From Streptomyces sp. NBC_00193 (GTDB lineage: Bacteria; Actinomycetota; Actinomycetes; Streptomycetales; Streptomycetaceae), in the NCBI RefSeq assembly GCF_026342735.1, contig NZ_JAPEMM010000001.1, positions 3,906,001-3,970,000 of the forward strand: a stretch of 64,000 nucleotides of DNA, read 5' to 3'. Shown piece after piece: positions 43,600-51,875 of the stretch. Below the pieces are notes generated by a model. That model ran no database searches, was not told the DNA's origin, and saw only the letters and a program-made list of their open reading frames with translations. A program made the position numbers and the translations under genes. The stretch's first letter is position 1. Each line of letters starts with the position of its first letter.

Positions 43600-44724
43600 A
43601 AGACGCAAGGGTTGCGTGGTTCACCAGAACCTCCGAGGGAACCGCGCCCTTCAGGGTGGGGAGGAACCCGACTCCTGCGGAGCGGGGCGACGTGCTGGTG
43701 TTCGCTGCCAGGGCGGATCTCGGTGCCCTGACCCGCAGCTTTGGTCTTCACACGTAGCCTCGCCAGCTTGTGAGCGTGGCAACACGCCAAGTGAAGCGGG
43801 CGTTCAAGTACCGCTTCTATCCGACCGATGCGCAGGCAGCTGAGCTGTCTCGCACCTTCGGTTGTGTGCGGAAGGTCTACAACCTGGCGCTCGCTGCCCG
43901 TACGGAGGCGTGGGCGCGGCAGGAGCGGGTCACCTGCAACGCCACCTCGGCGATGCTGACGGCGTGGAAGAAGACCGAGGAGCTGTCCTACCTCTCCGAG
44001 GTGTCGTCCGTTCCGCTCCAGCAGGGCCTTCGGCATCTGCAGAGCGCGTTTGCCGGCTTTTTCGCCAAGCGGGGCAGCTACCCGCGCTTCAAGTCGAGGA
44101 AGAAGTCCCGCAGGTCCGCCGAGTACACGTCCAGCGCGTTCCGTTACCGAGATGGTGCGCTGACCTTGGCGAAGATGGCGGACCCGCTGGCGATCGTGTG
44201 GTCGAGGGCGCAAGGTTGCCAAGATCCATGCTCGGATCGCCGACCGCAGGCGTGGCCACCTGCACAAGCTGACCACTCGGCTCGTTCGTGAGAACCAAAC
44301 GATCGTGATCGAGGACCTGACCGTGCGCAACATGGTCAAGAACCACACCCTGGCCCGCGCCATCTCAGACGCGGCCTGGACCACGATGCGCGGCATGCTG
44401 AAGTACAAGAGCGTCTGGTACGGAAGAGACCTGATCACCATCGACCGATGGTTCCCCTCCTCCAAGCTGTGCTCCGCCTGCGGCACCATCGCGGGCGAGA
44501 TGCCGCTGCACATCCGTGAGTGGACGTGCGGTTGCGGTGTGACCCACGACCGCGACGTGAACGCGGCGAAGAACATTCTGGCGGCCGGGCCGGCCGTGTC
44601 TGTCTGTGGAGCTGGTGTAAGACCTCAACGGAGCACTCCGGGCGGGCAGTCGGCGACGAAGCAGAAAACCCCACGGCGCGAGCCGTAGGAACCCCCTCCC
44701 TTCAGGGAGAGGGAGGATGCCAAC
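43600..44724 (+). mobile_element. Decayed IS200/IS605-type element (tnpB only)
   Basis: The body is the tnpB relic at 43770-44688. The right end carries CCTCCCTTCAGGGAGAGGGA followed by GGATGCCAAC (44697-44726), the usual right-end hairpin from which the TnpB guide RNA is made. A similar word, CGCCCTTCAGGGTGGGGAGG, lies at 43645-43664 on the left. No tnpA is present. The exact ends cannot be set from one copy. Confidence 0.7.
43770..44688 (+). pseudogene. tnpB (OrfB) with internal deletion and frameshift
   Basis: Reading frame 1 (43770-44291) has the TnpB start QVKRAFKYRFYPTDAQAAEL through DGALTLAKMADPLAIVWSR. At about 44206-44212 the match jumps to frame 2, KVAKIHARIADRRRGHLHKL, and runs to 44688. 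Family comparison puts the loss at roughly 80-100 residues, including the RuvC-I aspartate (GIDLGV-type motif). Frame 2 keeps the RuvC-II Glu in VIEDLTVRN, the zinc ribbon CSAC...CGC and the RuvC-III Asp in HDRDVNAAKN. The product cannot be an active nuclease. Confidence 0.85.
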
Positions 44725-44826
44725 TGATGGATGATGGAGCGGCGCGACGTAACCCCCGCAAAGCCGTGCGAATGGTCGGGTCCGTCGGTGCTCCGACCCT
44801 CCAGCCCCTTGACCAGGAGAACTCAT

Positions 44827-45420
44827 ATGGCCCCCCGCATCCTCTTGGCCCGTCACGGCCAGACGGCGTGGTCCCAGCTCGGCAAGCACACCGGACGCAC
44901 GGACGTGCCCCTGCTGGAGGAGGGGAAGCGCGGTGCCAAGCTGCTCGGCGAGCGCCTCGCCCGCGACCCGTGGGCGAGCCTGCGCGGGCTGGAGGTGCGC
45001 ACCAGCCCCCTGGTGCGGGCCAGCGAGAGCTGCGACCTGGCCGGCTTCGGCATCCAGGCGGAGCCGTGGGACGCGCTGATGGAATGGGACTACGGCGACT
45101 ACGAGGGCATGACCCCGGCCGAGATCCAGGCGATCCGGCCCGGCTGGCTGATCTGGCGCGACGGGGTCCCGGGCGGCGAGTCCGTCGCGGACGTCTCGGC
45201 CCGCGCCGACGAGGTCGTCACCTGGGCCCGCTCGGCCGAACGCGACGTCCTCGTCTTCGCGCACGGCCACATCCTGCGCACCCTGGCCGCACGCTGGCTC
45301 GGCTTCGAGGCCTCCTTCGGCGCCCGCATCCGCCTGGAGCCCACCTCCCTGTCGGTCCTGGGCTGGGCGTACGGAGCCCCCGCACTGGAACGCTGGAACG
45401 ACACGGGGCACCTGGAGTAA
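44827..45420 (+). CDS. Histidine phosphatase family protein
   Basis: The 197-residue enzyme has the RHG motif at the start (ILLARHGQTAW), WDYGDYEGMTPAEIQ and the second catalytic histidine in VFAHGHILRTLAARW. It is a cofactor-independent phosphoglycerate mutase-like phosphatase of the branch acting on small phosphoesters. ATG 44827 follows ACCAGGAGA. Its promoter must lie in the 138 bp after the transposon relic. Confidence 0.87.
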   Translation: MAPRILLARHGQTAWSQLGKHTGRTDVPLLEEGKRGAKLLGERLARDPWASLRGLEVRTSPLVRASESCDLAGFGIQAEPWDALMEWDYGDYEGMTPAEIQAIRPGWLIWRDGVPGGESVADVSARADEVVTWARSAERDVLVFAHGHILRTLAARWLGFEASFGARIRLEPTSLSVLGWAYGAPALERWNDTGHLE

Positions 45421-45483
45421 TCCAGCCCCTCCCAGGGGCTCAGGCGCAGCGCGCCGATCCTGACCCGCCCCCCCCCCGCAGGG

Positions 45484-46833
45484 TCAGGCCGAGGCGTGCT
45501 TGGCGAGGAACGAGCCCACCCGCGGGGAGCGCTGGTGCGGAACCAGCGTGCGGGCCGTCGCCGCCAGCATCGACTGGATCCGGGTCGACTGGACCTCGTC
45601 CAGCAGCTCCAGCACCCGGCCGCCCGCCCACGCGGCCTCGTCGGGGGCGCCCGCGTGGGCCAGGTTGTCGGCCAGCTCCGCGGTGTAGAGGGCGACGTTG
45701 CGCGCGAAGTGCGGGTCCTGGAGGTCCGCCGCCCGGCGGGCGTGCCGGGCGGCCCGGGCGTGCTCGCCGAGCGCGGCCCAGCAGCGGGACTCCAGGGACT
45801 CCAGCTCTGCCTCGCCGAAGAAGGACATCCACTCGGGGTCCGCCCACGCCGCGCCGCGCGAGAACTCCGTGTGCGCCCGGGTCAGCGCCTCCTCGCAGGC
45901 CTTGCGGTCGGACAGTCCCGCCCAGCCGCCGGCCTCCCGCAGGGCGAGCAGCGACAGGAGCCGCGGGGAACCGAGCGAACGGGCGGCGCGGCGGCCCGCC
46001 TGGGCCGCCCGTACCGATTCGCGGGGGCGCCCGCAGTCCCGGGCGAGGAACGCCATGTTGCTGAAGGCGTGCGCCTCCAGGCCGGCGTCCCCGGAGACCC
46101 GGGCCGTGGCCAGCGCCTCCGCGTAGTGCGAGCGGGCGTCATCGAACCGGCCCGAGTCGTGCGCGAGCCAGCCCACCGAGATGGCCAGCTCGCCCGCGCC
46201 CGCGTGCAGCCGGTCCTCGGTGGACTGCCGGGTCGCCCCCGCGTCGAGCAACGCGTAGGCGGTGCGCAGGGGTTCCGCGGCCCGCCGGTACAGGGCGTCG
46301 GCGCCGTGCCGGTCGTCCAGCAGCCGGATCTGGCGTACGGCGTCCTCGACGGCGGCCGCCTCGGACTCGCCGGCGCGGGAGGGGAGCCGGCGGGTGTCGC
46401 CGAGCAGGGTGAGGCTGAGGGTCGCGGCCGCCACGGTCGCGGAGCCCCCCGCCATGAACGCGCGACGCAACACGTCGCTCTCCTTGGAACGCGAAGGGGC
46501 AGGGAAGCCGGTGGGGTGGGAGCGCGGGGCGAAGGCGGAGAGGGGGGCGGCCTGTTCGCGCTGCGCCAGCCGGCCCCGTACCGTCTCGCGCGGGGAGAAC
46601 CCGAGGTCGGCCAGGGTGCGGCCGGGGAACATGTGGAGGAAGACCCGCTCGTAGGCGTAGTTGGGGCAGCGGATCTCGCCGGACTCGACCCGGCCGATGT
46701 AACGGGCGTCGCAGGAAACCGTTTCTCCGATTTCCTTCGCCGCCCTGCGCACCATCGCGGCGAACTCGGCCGGGGAGTGCTGACCGCGCAGCCGCCGGAA
46801 GGGGGTGTTGGGTGAGTGGGGGGACGCCGCCAT
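45484..46833 (-). CDS. XRE/TPR regulator (NsdA-like)
   Basis: The 449-residue protein has an N-terminal DNA-binding-like region (FAAMVRRAAKEIGETVSCDA, RYIGRVESGEIRCPNYAYER), one hydrophobic segment at about 130-150, and a long helical TPR array to the end (AYALLDAGA, ALGEHARAARHARRAADLQD). This layout recalls Streptomyces NsdA-type negative regulators of sporulation and antibiotic production. I am not certain of orthology. ATG 46833 follows AGAGAGG; the longer in-frame TTG start at 46854 is less likely. Confidence 0.72.
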   Translation of the reverse strand: MAASPHSPNTPFRRLRGQHSPAEFAAMVRRAAKEIGETVSCDARYIGRVESGEIRCPNYAYERVFLHMFPGRTLADLGFSPRETVRGRLAQREQAAPLSAFAPRSHPTGFPAPSRSKESDVLRRAFMAGGSATVAAATLSLTLLGDTRRLPSRAGESEAAAVEDAVRQIRLLDDRHGADALYRRAAEPLRTAYALLDAGATRQSTEDRLHAGAGELAISVGWLAHDSGRFDDARSHYAEALATARVSGDAGLEAHAFSNMAFLARDCGRPRESVRAAQAGRRAARSLGSPRLLSLLALREAGGWAGLSDRKACEEALTRAHTEFSRGAAWADPEWMSFFGEAELESLESRCWAALGEHARAARHARRAADLQDPHFARNVALYTAELADNLAHAGAPDEAAWAGGRVLELLDEVQSTRIQSMLAATARTLVPHQRSPRVGSFLAKHASA

Positions 46834-47138
46834 GGACGTGGCCTCTCTGGGCAAGTGATTGCGCTGCCGGTGCCTGTGCGGTGAAGCGGTGGTGCCTGTG
46901 TGACGCGCTGCCCGGCGGGCACGAACGTACCGCCAGCGACGGAGGGTTGACTCGGTGTTTGGCTACAAAACGGATATCTCACCCGCGATCCGCCATGAAC
47001 TGCCATCCTTTGCAGCGTCTTGCCGCCGCACCTGTTGACGTTCCCGTGCGTTGAACTCATGCGGAGTGGGAGGAAGCCCGCAGGCTTCCGTGACCGCTCC
47101 CGCGATGCTCGTACGCGGATCGAGGAGGGGTTCCCTTG
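46834..47138. other. 305-bp divergent intergenic region
   Basis: This AT-richer stretch (for example GGCTACAAAACGGATATC near 46962) should carry the promoters of the TPR regulator and of the gene at 47139. GAGGAGGGG at 47122-47130 is the ribosome site of the latter. No RNA gene is evident. Confidence 0.5.
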
Positions 47139-47567
47139 GTGGAGGGCGGCATGGAGAGTACGGACACGAACACCGCGCCCGAGCCGGGAGCAGCCCTCCT
47201 CATGGGCGCCCCGGACCTGGTCACCGTGCCCACCCGGCAGGGGCTGGAGGCCGTCGACATCATCCAGCGGGCCGCCGGCCAGGCCAGCCACGCGTGCGGC
47301 GTCGGCCCGGTCCTGCACGACGGCTCCGGCAGCACCCTCGGCTTCCTCGTCCCGCCCGGCACCGCCGACGCCTGGGACCTCCCGGGCAGCGCCTGTACGC
47401 ACACCAACGGGCGCGGCATGCGCTTCGGCGACAGCTCGCCCACCGCGGGCGACACCGGCTGGCTGCTGCCGCCGGAGGCCGTCGGGCCGGTCACCGACCC
47501 GGAGGTGCTGCGGGCGGCGCTCGGCGAGGCGGCCCGGCTGATCGAGGCCGCCGACAACTGCCGCTGA
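47139..47567 (+). CDS. Small conserved Streptomyces protein
   Basis: The 142-residue acidic protein has no signal or membrane segment. It contains a conserved-looking block, GQASHACGVGPVLHDGSG, and an acidic C-terminus (ALGEAARLIEAADNC). GTG 47139 sits 8 nt after GAGGAGGGG. It is divergent from the TPR regulator and may be its partner or target. Family not recognised. Confidence 0.65.
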   Translation: MEGGMESTDTNTAPEPGAALLMGAPDLVTVPTRQGLEAVDIIQRAAGQASHACGVGPVLHDGSGSTLGFLVPPGTADAWDLPGSACTHTNGRGMRFGDSSPTAGDTGWLLPPEAVGPVTDPEVLRAALGEAARLIEAADNCR

Positions 47568-47601
47568 CGCCCGTCGGGCCCTGACCAGCCATAATGAGGG
47601 C

Positions 47602-48498
47602 GTGGCGAGCAAGGGCAAGGGCAAGGGCAGCGACAAGGGCAGTGACAAGCGGCGCGGGCGCGAGACCGCCGAGGCGCCGGCCGGGCCGGTCGACGGCGGC
47701 CACGCCGCGCTGGAGCCCGACCGGGAGCGGTCGCGCGCCTGGACCCTGCTGATCGACGGCGCCCCGCAGTCCCACGTGGACCTGGACGATCCCGGCCACC
47801 TGGACTTCTCCTACCAGCGCCGGATCGGCCACCTGATCGATCTCTTCGCCCCCGCACGCCAGCCCCTGAACGTGCTCCACCTCGGCGGTGGCGCCTTCAC
47901 CCTCGCCCGCTACACGGCCGCCTCCCGCCCCCGCTCGACGCAGCAGATCGTCGAGATCGACGCCGGGCTCGTGGCCTTCGTACGGGAGCACCTGCCGCTG
48001 GACCCGCAGGCCCGGGTCCGGGTCCGCGCGGTCGACGCCCGGGCCGGGCTGGCGAAGGTCCCGGACGGCTGGGCCGACCTGGTGATCGCCGACGTGTTCA
48101 GCGGGGCCCGCACCCCGGCGCACCTGACGAGCGCCGAGTTCCTGGACGACGTACGCCGGGCCCTGGCGCCGGGCGGCTGGTACGTGGCGAACCTCGCCGA
48201 CGGTCCGCCGCTCTCCCATCTGCGGGGCCAGATCGCCACGGCCGCGTCCCGGTTCGCGGAACTGGCGCTGGCCGCCGACCCCGTGGTGTGGCGGGGGAAG
48301 CGTTTCGGCAACGCCGTGCTGGTGGCCGCCGACCGGGAGCTGCCGGTCGCGGAGTTCACCCGCCGGGTGGCGAGCGACCCGCACCCCGGCCGGGTCGAAC
48401 ACGGCCGCGCCCTCATCGACTTCGCGGGCGGAGCCGCCCCGGTCTCGGACGCCTCGGCGGTGGCCTCGCCGGAGCCTCCGCCGTCGGTTTTCCGCTGA
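47602..48498 (+). CDS. Spermidine-synthase-like methyltransferase-fold protein
   Basis: The 298-residue protein has an N-terminal Lys/Gly-rich tail and a Rossmann methyltransferase core: VLHLGGGAFTLARYTA, the acidic ribose-binding residue in IVEIDAGLVAFVREH, VRAVDARAGL and the catalytic-type segment DLVIADVFSGARTPAHL. It resembles spermidine synthase family proteins but lacks an obvious polyamine gate, so it may be another aminopropyl- or methyltransferase. GTG 47602 is used. Confidence 0.78.
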   Translation: MASKGKGKGSDKGSDKRRGRETAEAPAGPVDGGHAALEPDRERSRAWTLLIDGAPQSHVDLDDPGHLDFSYQRRIGHLIDLFAPARQPLNVLHLGGGAFTLARYTAASRPRSTQQIVEIDAGLVAFVREHLPLDPQARVRVRAVDARAGLAKVPDGWADLVIADVFSGARTPAHLTSAEFLDDVRRALAPGGWYVANLADGPPLSHLRGQIATAASRFAELALAADPVVWRGKRFGNAVLVAADRELPVAEFTRRVASDPHPGRVEHGRALIDFAGGAAPVSDASAVASPEPPPSVFR

Positions 48499-48546
48499 GG
48501 CCCGGCCGGCTGGAATGCCCGGCTGGACACGGGAGTTGATCACGGC

Positions 48547-49017
48547 ATGACTCAGAAGCCCGCAGCTCCCCGCGCCCTGTCCGACGACGCCCTCTCCGAA
48601 CTGCTGGGCACTCGGCAGTTCGGGACCCTCGCCACCAACAAGAGCAGTGGCCATCCGCATCTGACGACCATGCTCTACAGCTGGGACGCCGAAGCGCGGA
48701 TCGTGCGGTTCTCCACCACAGCCGACCGCATCAAGGTCAAGCAGCTCCGGCGTGACCCGCGCGCCGCCGTGCACGTTCCGGGCGCCGACGTCTGGTCGTT
48801 CGCCGTGGCCGAGGGCGAGGCCGAGGTCTCCGAGATCACGACCGCGCCGGGGGACGCGGTCGGGCGGGAGCTGCTCGCGATGGTGCCGGAGGCCGCGAAG
48901 CCGCGGGGCCGCGAGGACGAGGACGCGTTCCTGGAGCAGTTGGTCGCCGAGCGCCGGGTGGTCATCCGGCTGAAGGTGTCCCGGCTGTACGGGACGGCTC
49001 TCGACGTCAACGGCTAG
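48547..49017 (+). CDS. PPOX-class F420-dependent oxidoreductase
   Basis: The 156-residue split-barrel protein has FGTLATNKSSGHPHLTTMLY, VRFSTTADRIKVKQLRRDPR and VHVPGADVWSFAVAEGEAEV. It matches Rv1155-type enzymes that use reduced F420. ATG 48547 is preceded by a weak GGGAG. Its stop codon overlaps that of the convergent AMP ligase in a CTAG. Confidence 0.85.
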   Translation: MTQKPAAPRALSDDALSELLGTRQFGTLATNKSSGHPHLTTMLYSWDAEARIVRFSTTADRIKVKQLRRDPRAAVHVPGADVWSFAVAEGEAEVSEITTAPGDAVGRELLAMVPEAAKPRGREDEDAFLEQLVAERRVVIRLKVSRLYGTALDVNG

Positions 49018-50540
49018 GCCGTCGCACCGTCGCTTCCCTGTGTGGCCGGCCGGGACGGGTCCGCCGCCAGCTCCCGCAGGCGCCGCTTGTCCGGCTTGCC
49101 GCGGTCCGTCAGCGGGAGCGCCGGCAGCCAGAACACCGCCGTCGGCCGCTGGCCCGGCGCCAGCTCCGCCGCGACCAGCGCGCACGCCTCGGCCGCCGCC
49201 TCCTCCGTCGGGGCGTGCCCGGGGGCCGCGACGAGGAAGGCGCACACCGCCTCCCCGGTGAGCGGGTCCGTCCGCCCGACGACGGCCGCCCGGGCCACGG
49301 CGGGGTGCCGGGTCAGGGCCGTCTCGATCGGGCCGCAGTAGATGTTCGCCCCGTGCACCATGACCACGTCCTTGACCCGGTCGTCGAGGTACAGGTACCC
49401 GTCGGCGTCGAAGTGCCCGACGTCACCCGTGCGCAGCCAGCCGTCGTGCAGGACCTCGGCGGTCAGGGCGGGCTGGTTGCGGTAGCCGGCCATGACCATG
49501 GGGGAGCGCACCCACACCTCCCCGGTGGCCCCGGGCGCGGCCCCGCGCACCTCGACCTCCACCCCGGGCGCCGGGCGGCCGGCGGAGCCGAGCAGGTGGG
49601 GGCGGTCGGTGGCCGCCGCGTCGTGGTCGGCCGGGGAGAGCCGGCTGAGTACCCCGGCCTCGTTCATCCCGTAGCCCTGGGTCCAGCGCACCCCCGGACC
49701 CCACCGGGTCAGGGCCCGCCGCAGCCGTTCCGGGTGGACGGGGGAGTCGCCGTAGGAGACCCGTACCAGTCCGGGTACGCCGTCGGCGGTCTCCGGGTCG
49801 TCGAGCAGCCGGTACAGCATCGAGGGCGTCAGGTACGTGGCCGCGGGCCCGAGCCGCCGGCAGGCCTCGGCGAACTCCCGGGTGCCGAAGGGGTGCAGGA
49901 TCTCGGAGCGGCCGCCGACGCGCAGCTGCTCCAGGCACCGGCCGCCGGAGCGCTGGGAGAGCGAGTCGGTCGACACGAACACCAGCGGGGTGGAGTCCGG
50001 GGAGTCCGTGCGGGTTGCCGTACGGGCCGCCATCGCGGCGAAGGTGGAGGCCACCCCCTTCGGCCGGCCCGTCGTGCCGCCCGTGTAGGTCACCCGGGCC
50101 ACGTCCTCGTCGCGCGCCGCCACCTCGACGGGCAGCGCCTCCCGGGCGGAGGCCGACTCCAGCAGTGCGGCCAGGCCGATGCGGGCCCCCGGGCCCGGCG
50201 GCACCGGGGTGTCGTGGACCACCAGGGCGGGCGCGCAGTCCCGTAGCAGGTGGTCGAGTCCGTGGGTCGTGGGGCCGACGCACACGTGGGTCAGCCGGGC
50301 TCCCAGCACGTGCGCGGCCAGCCGTACGAGCAGGCTCTCGGGCGGGTTGCCCGCCGTGACGCAGGCCAGCCCGGAGCCGCGCCGGATCCCGAGGTCGGCC
50401 AGGGCGCCCGCCAGCCGGTACGTCCGGTCCAGCACCTCGGAGTAGGTCAGGACCCAGGACCCCGAACCGAAGGCGGGGCGGTCCGCGTACCGCTCGCAGG
50501 CGTCGATCAGGTCGGTGACGTAGCGCGCGCCGGTGCTCAT
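49014..50540 (-). CDS. AMP-dependent (acyl-CoA type) synthetase
   Basis: The 508-residue enzyme has the ATP loop VTYTGGTTGRPKGVA, GYGMNEAGV (A5), LRTGDVGHFDADGYLYLDDR (A7) and DVVMVHGANIYCGPIE (A8), with catalytic Lys in LTDRGKPDKRR (A10). It activates an acid as acyl-AMP, probably for CoA ligation. ATG 50540 is chosen; upstream codons are unlike protein. No neighbouring gene indicates the substrate. Confidence 0.85.
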   Translation of the reverse strand: MSTGARYVTDLIDACERYADRPAFGSGSWVLTYSEVLDRTYRLAGALADLGIRRGSGLACVTAGNPPESLLVRLAAHVLGARLTHVCVGPTTHGLDHLLRDCAPALVVHDTPVPPGPGARIGLAALLESASAREALPVEVAARDEDVARVTYTGGTTGRPKGVASTFAAMAARTATRTDSPDSTPLVFVSTDSLSQRSGGRCLEQLRVGGRSEILHPFGTREFAEACRRLGPAATYLTPSMLYRLLDDPETADGVPGLVRVSYGDSPVHPERLRRALTRWGPGVRWTQGYGMNEAGVLSRLSPADHDAAATDRPHLLGSAGRPAPGVEVEVRGAAPGATGEVWVRSPMVMAGYRNQPALTAEVLHDGWLRTGDVGHFDADGYLYLDDRVKDVVMVHGANIYCGPIETALTRHPAVARAAVVGRTDPLTGEAVCAFLVAAPGHAPTEEAAAEACALVAAELAPGQRPTAVFWLPALPLTDRGKPDKRRLRELAADPSRPATQGSDGATA

Positions 50541-50568
50541 GGCGCCACGGTATCCGGCGGTCGGCCGC

Positions 50569-51099
50569 CTACGGGTCGACGAGCTCCACCAGCGGCGGGT
50601 GGTCGTGCCAGGTGCAGAACACCGACACCTCGCGGCCGTCACGGGTGAAGGTGACGCGGATCCAGGACGGCTGCTTCCAGACCTGCATCCGCCAGCCGGC
50701 GAGCGGGGTCGCCGAAACCAGCTCGGCGGAGGTGGCGCCGAGATCGAAGACGACCCGGCCGCCCGAGACGCTGTACGCCTTCACGTTCTCGCTCGGGGGC
50801 GTCTGCCGCCGTGAAGGGGGCGTGGGCGGCGCGGAGGGCTTGGCGGAAGGGGAGGGCGAGGTCGGCGTCGCGGACGGCGACGGGGAGGGGGAGGGAGAGG
50901 GCGTCGGCTCCGGCGGCTGCGCCCGATGGGTGGAGGAGGAGAGGGGCTGCACGGCCAGCGGCACCGCGAGCGGCGGATCGTAGGCGGTACCGGACATGAC
51001 CGAGTGCACGCCCCACCACGACAGCGTCACCGCCGCCCCGGTCGCCAGGGTCCACGCGCCCGCGTGGCCGACTGCTCTACCGACCTGTCCTCTTCGCAT
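50569..51099 (-). CDS. Membrane-anchored protein of unknown function
   Basis: The 176-residue protein has an N-terminal transmembrane helix (about 13-33, WTLATGAAVTLSWWGVHSVM), an extracellular Pro/Ser-rich linker (PSPSPSPSPSATP and similar) and a C-terminal domain of about 70 residues with VKAYSVSGGRVVFDLG and GWRMQVWKQPSWIRVTF. Start ATG 51099 gives a clean helix. It is divergent from the response regulator gene, with 79 bp between starts. Confidence 0.72.
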   Translation of the reverse strand: MRRGQVGRAVGHAGAWTLATGAAVTLSWWGVHSVMSGTAYDPPLAVPLAVQPLSSSTHRAQPPEPTPSPSPSPSPSATPTSPSPSAKPSAPPTPPSRRQTPPSENVKAYSVSGGRVVFDLGATSAELVSATPLAGWRMQVWKQPSWIRVTFTRDGREVSVFCTWHDHPPLVELVDP

Positions 51100-51178
51100 C
51101 GGGGGACATACTGCACCACCCGTCCCAGACCTGGCCCGCCACCCCTCGGCATCCCCCGAATGGGCTACCGTGCGGGCC

Positions 51179-51868
51179 ATGGCAAGTGTGCTCGTGGTCG
51201 AGGACGACCAGTTCGTACGTTCCGCCCTCATCCGGCACCTGACCGAGGCCTCGCACACGGTGCGCAGCGTCGGCACCGCCCTGGAGGCGCTGCGCGAGGT
51301 CGCGCACAACCGCTTCGACGTGGTGATCCTCGACCTCGGACTGCCCGACCTGGACGGGGCCGAGGCGCTCAAGATGCTGCGCGGGATCACCGACGTGCCC
51401 GTCATCATCGCGACCGCCCGCGACGACGAGGCGGAGATCGTCCGGCTGCTCAACGACGGCGCCGACGACTACCTGACCAAACCTTTCTCCGTGGAGCACC
51501 TCTCCGCCCGGATGGCCGCCGTCCTGCGCCGTGCCCGTTCCGCCGCCGGGGCCGAACCGCCCTCCCGCGTGCTGCGCGTCGGCGGCCTCGCGATCGACCC
51601 GCTGCGCCGCCAGGCCGAGCTGGACGGGGCCGTACTGGACCTCACGCGGCGGGAGTTCGACCTGCTGGCCTTCCTGGCCGGGCGGCCGGGCGTGGTCGTG
51701 GCCCGCCGGGAGCTGCTCGCCGAGGTCTGGCAGCAGTCGTACGGCGACGACCAGACCATCGACGTCCACCTGTCGTGGCTGCGCCGCAAGCTCGGCGAGA
51801 CCGCCGCCAGTCCCCGCTACCTGCACACGCTGCGGGGGGTCGGGGTCAAGCTGGAGCCGCCGCAGTGA
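51179..51868 (+). CDS. OmpR-family response regulator
   Basis: The 229-residue regulator has a receiver domain (VLVVEDDQ acidic pocket, phosphorylated Asp in VVILDLGLPDLDG, Lys in YLTKPFS) and a winged-helix domain ending RRKLGETAASPRYLHTLRGV. ATG 51179 has no Shine-Dalgarno; GGCTACCGT 10 nt upstream may be a -10 element of a leaderless transcript. The kinase gene follows 7 bp after its stop. Confidence 0.88.
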   Translation: MASVLVVEDDQFVRSALIRHLTEASHTVRSVGTALEALREVAHNRFDVVILDLGLPDLDGAEALKMLRGITDVPVIIATARDDEAEIVRLLNDGADDYLTKPFSVEHLSARMAAVLRRARSAAGAEPPSRVLRVGGLAIDPLRRQAELDGAVLDLTRREFDLLAFLAGRPGVVVARRELLAEVWQQSYGDDQTIDVHLSWLRRKLGETAASPRYLHTLRGVGVKLEPPQ

Positions 51869-51875
51869 TGCGCGG

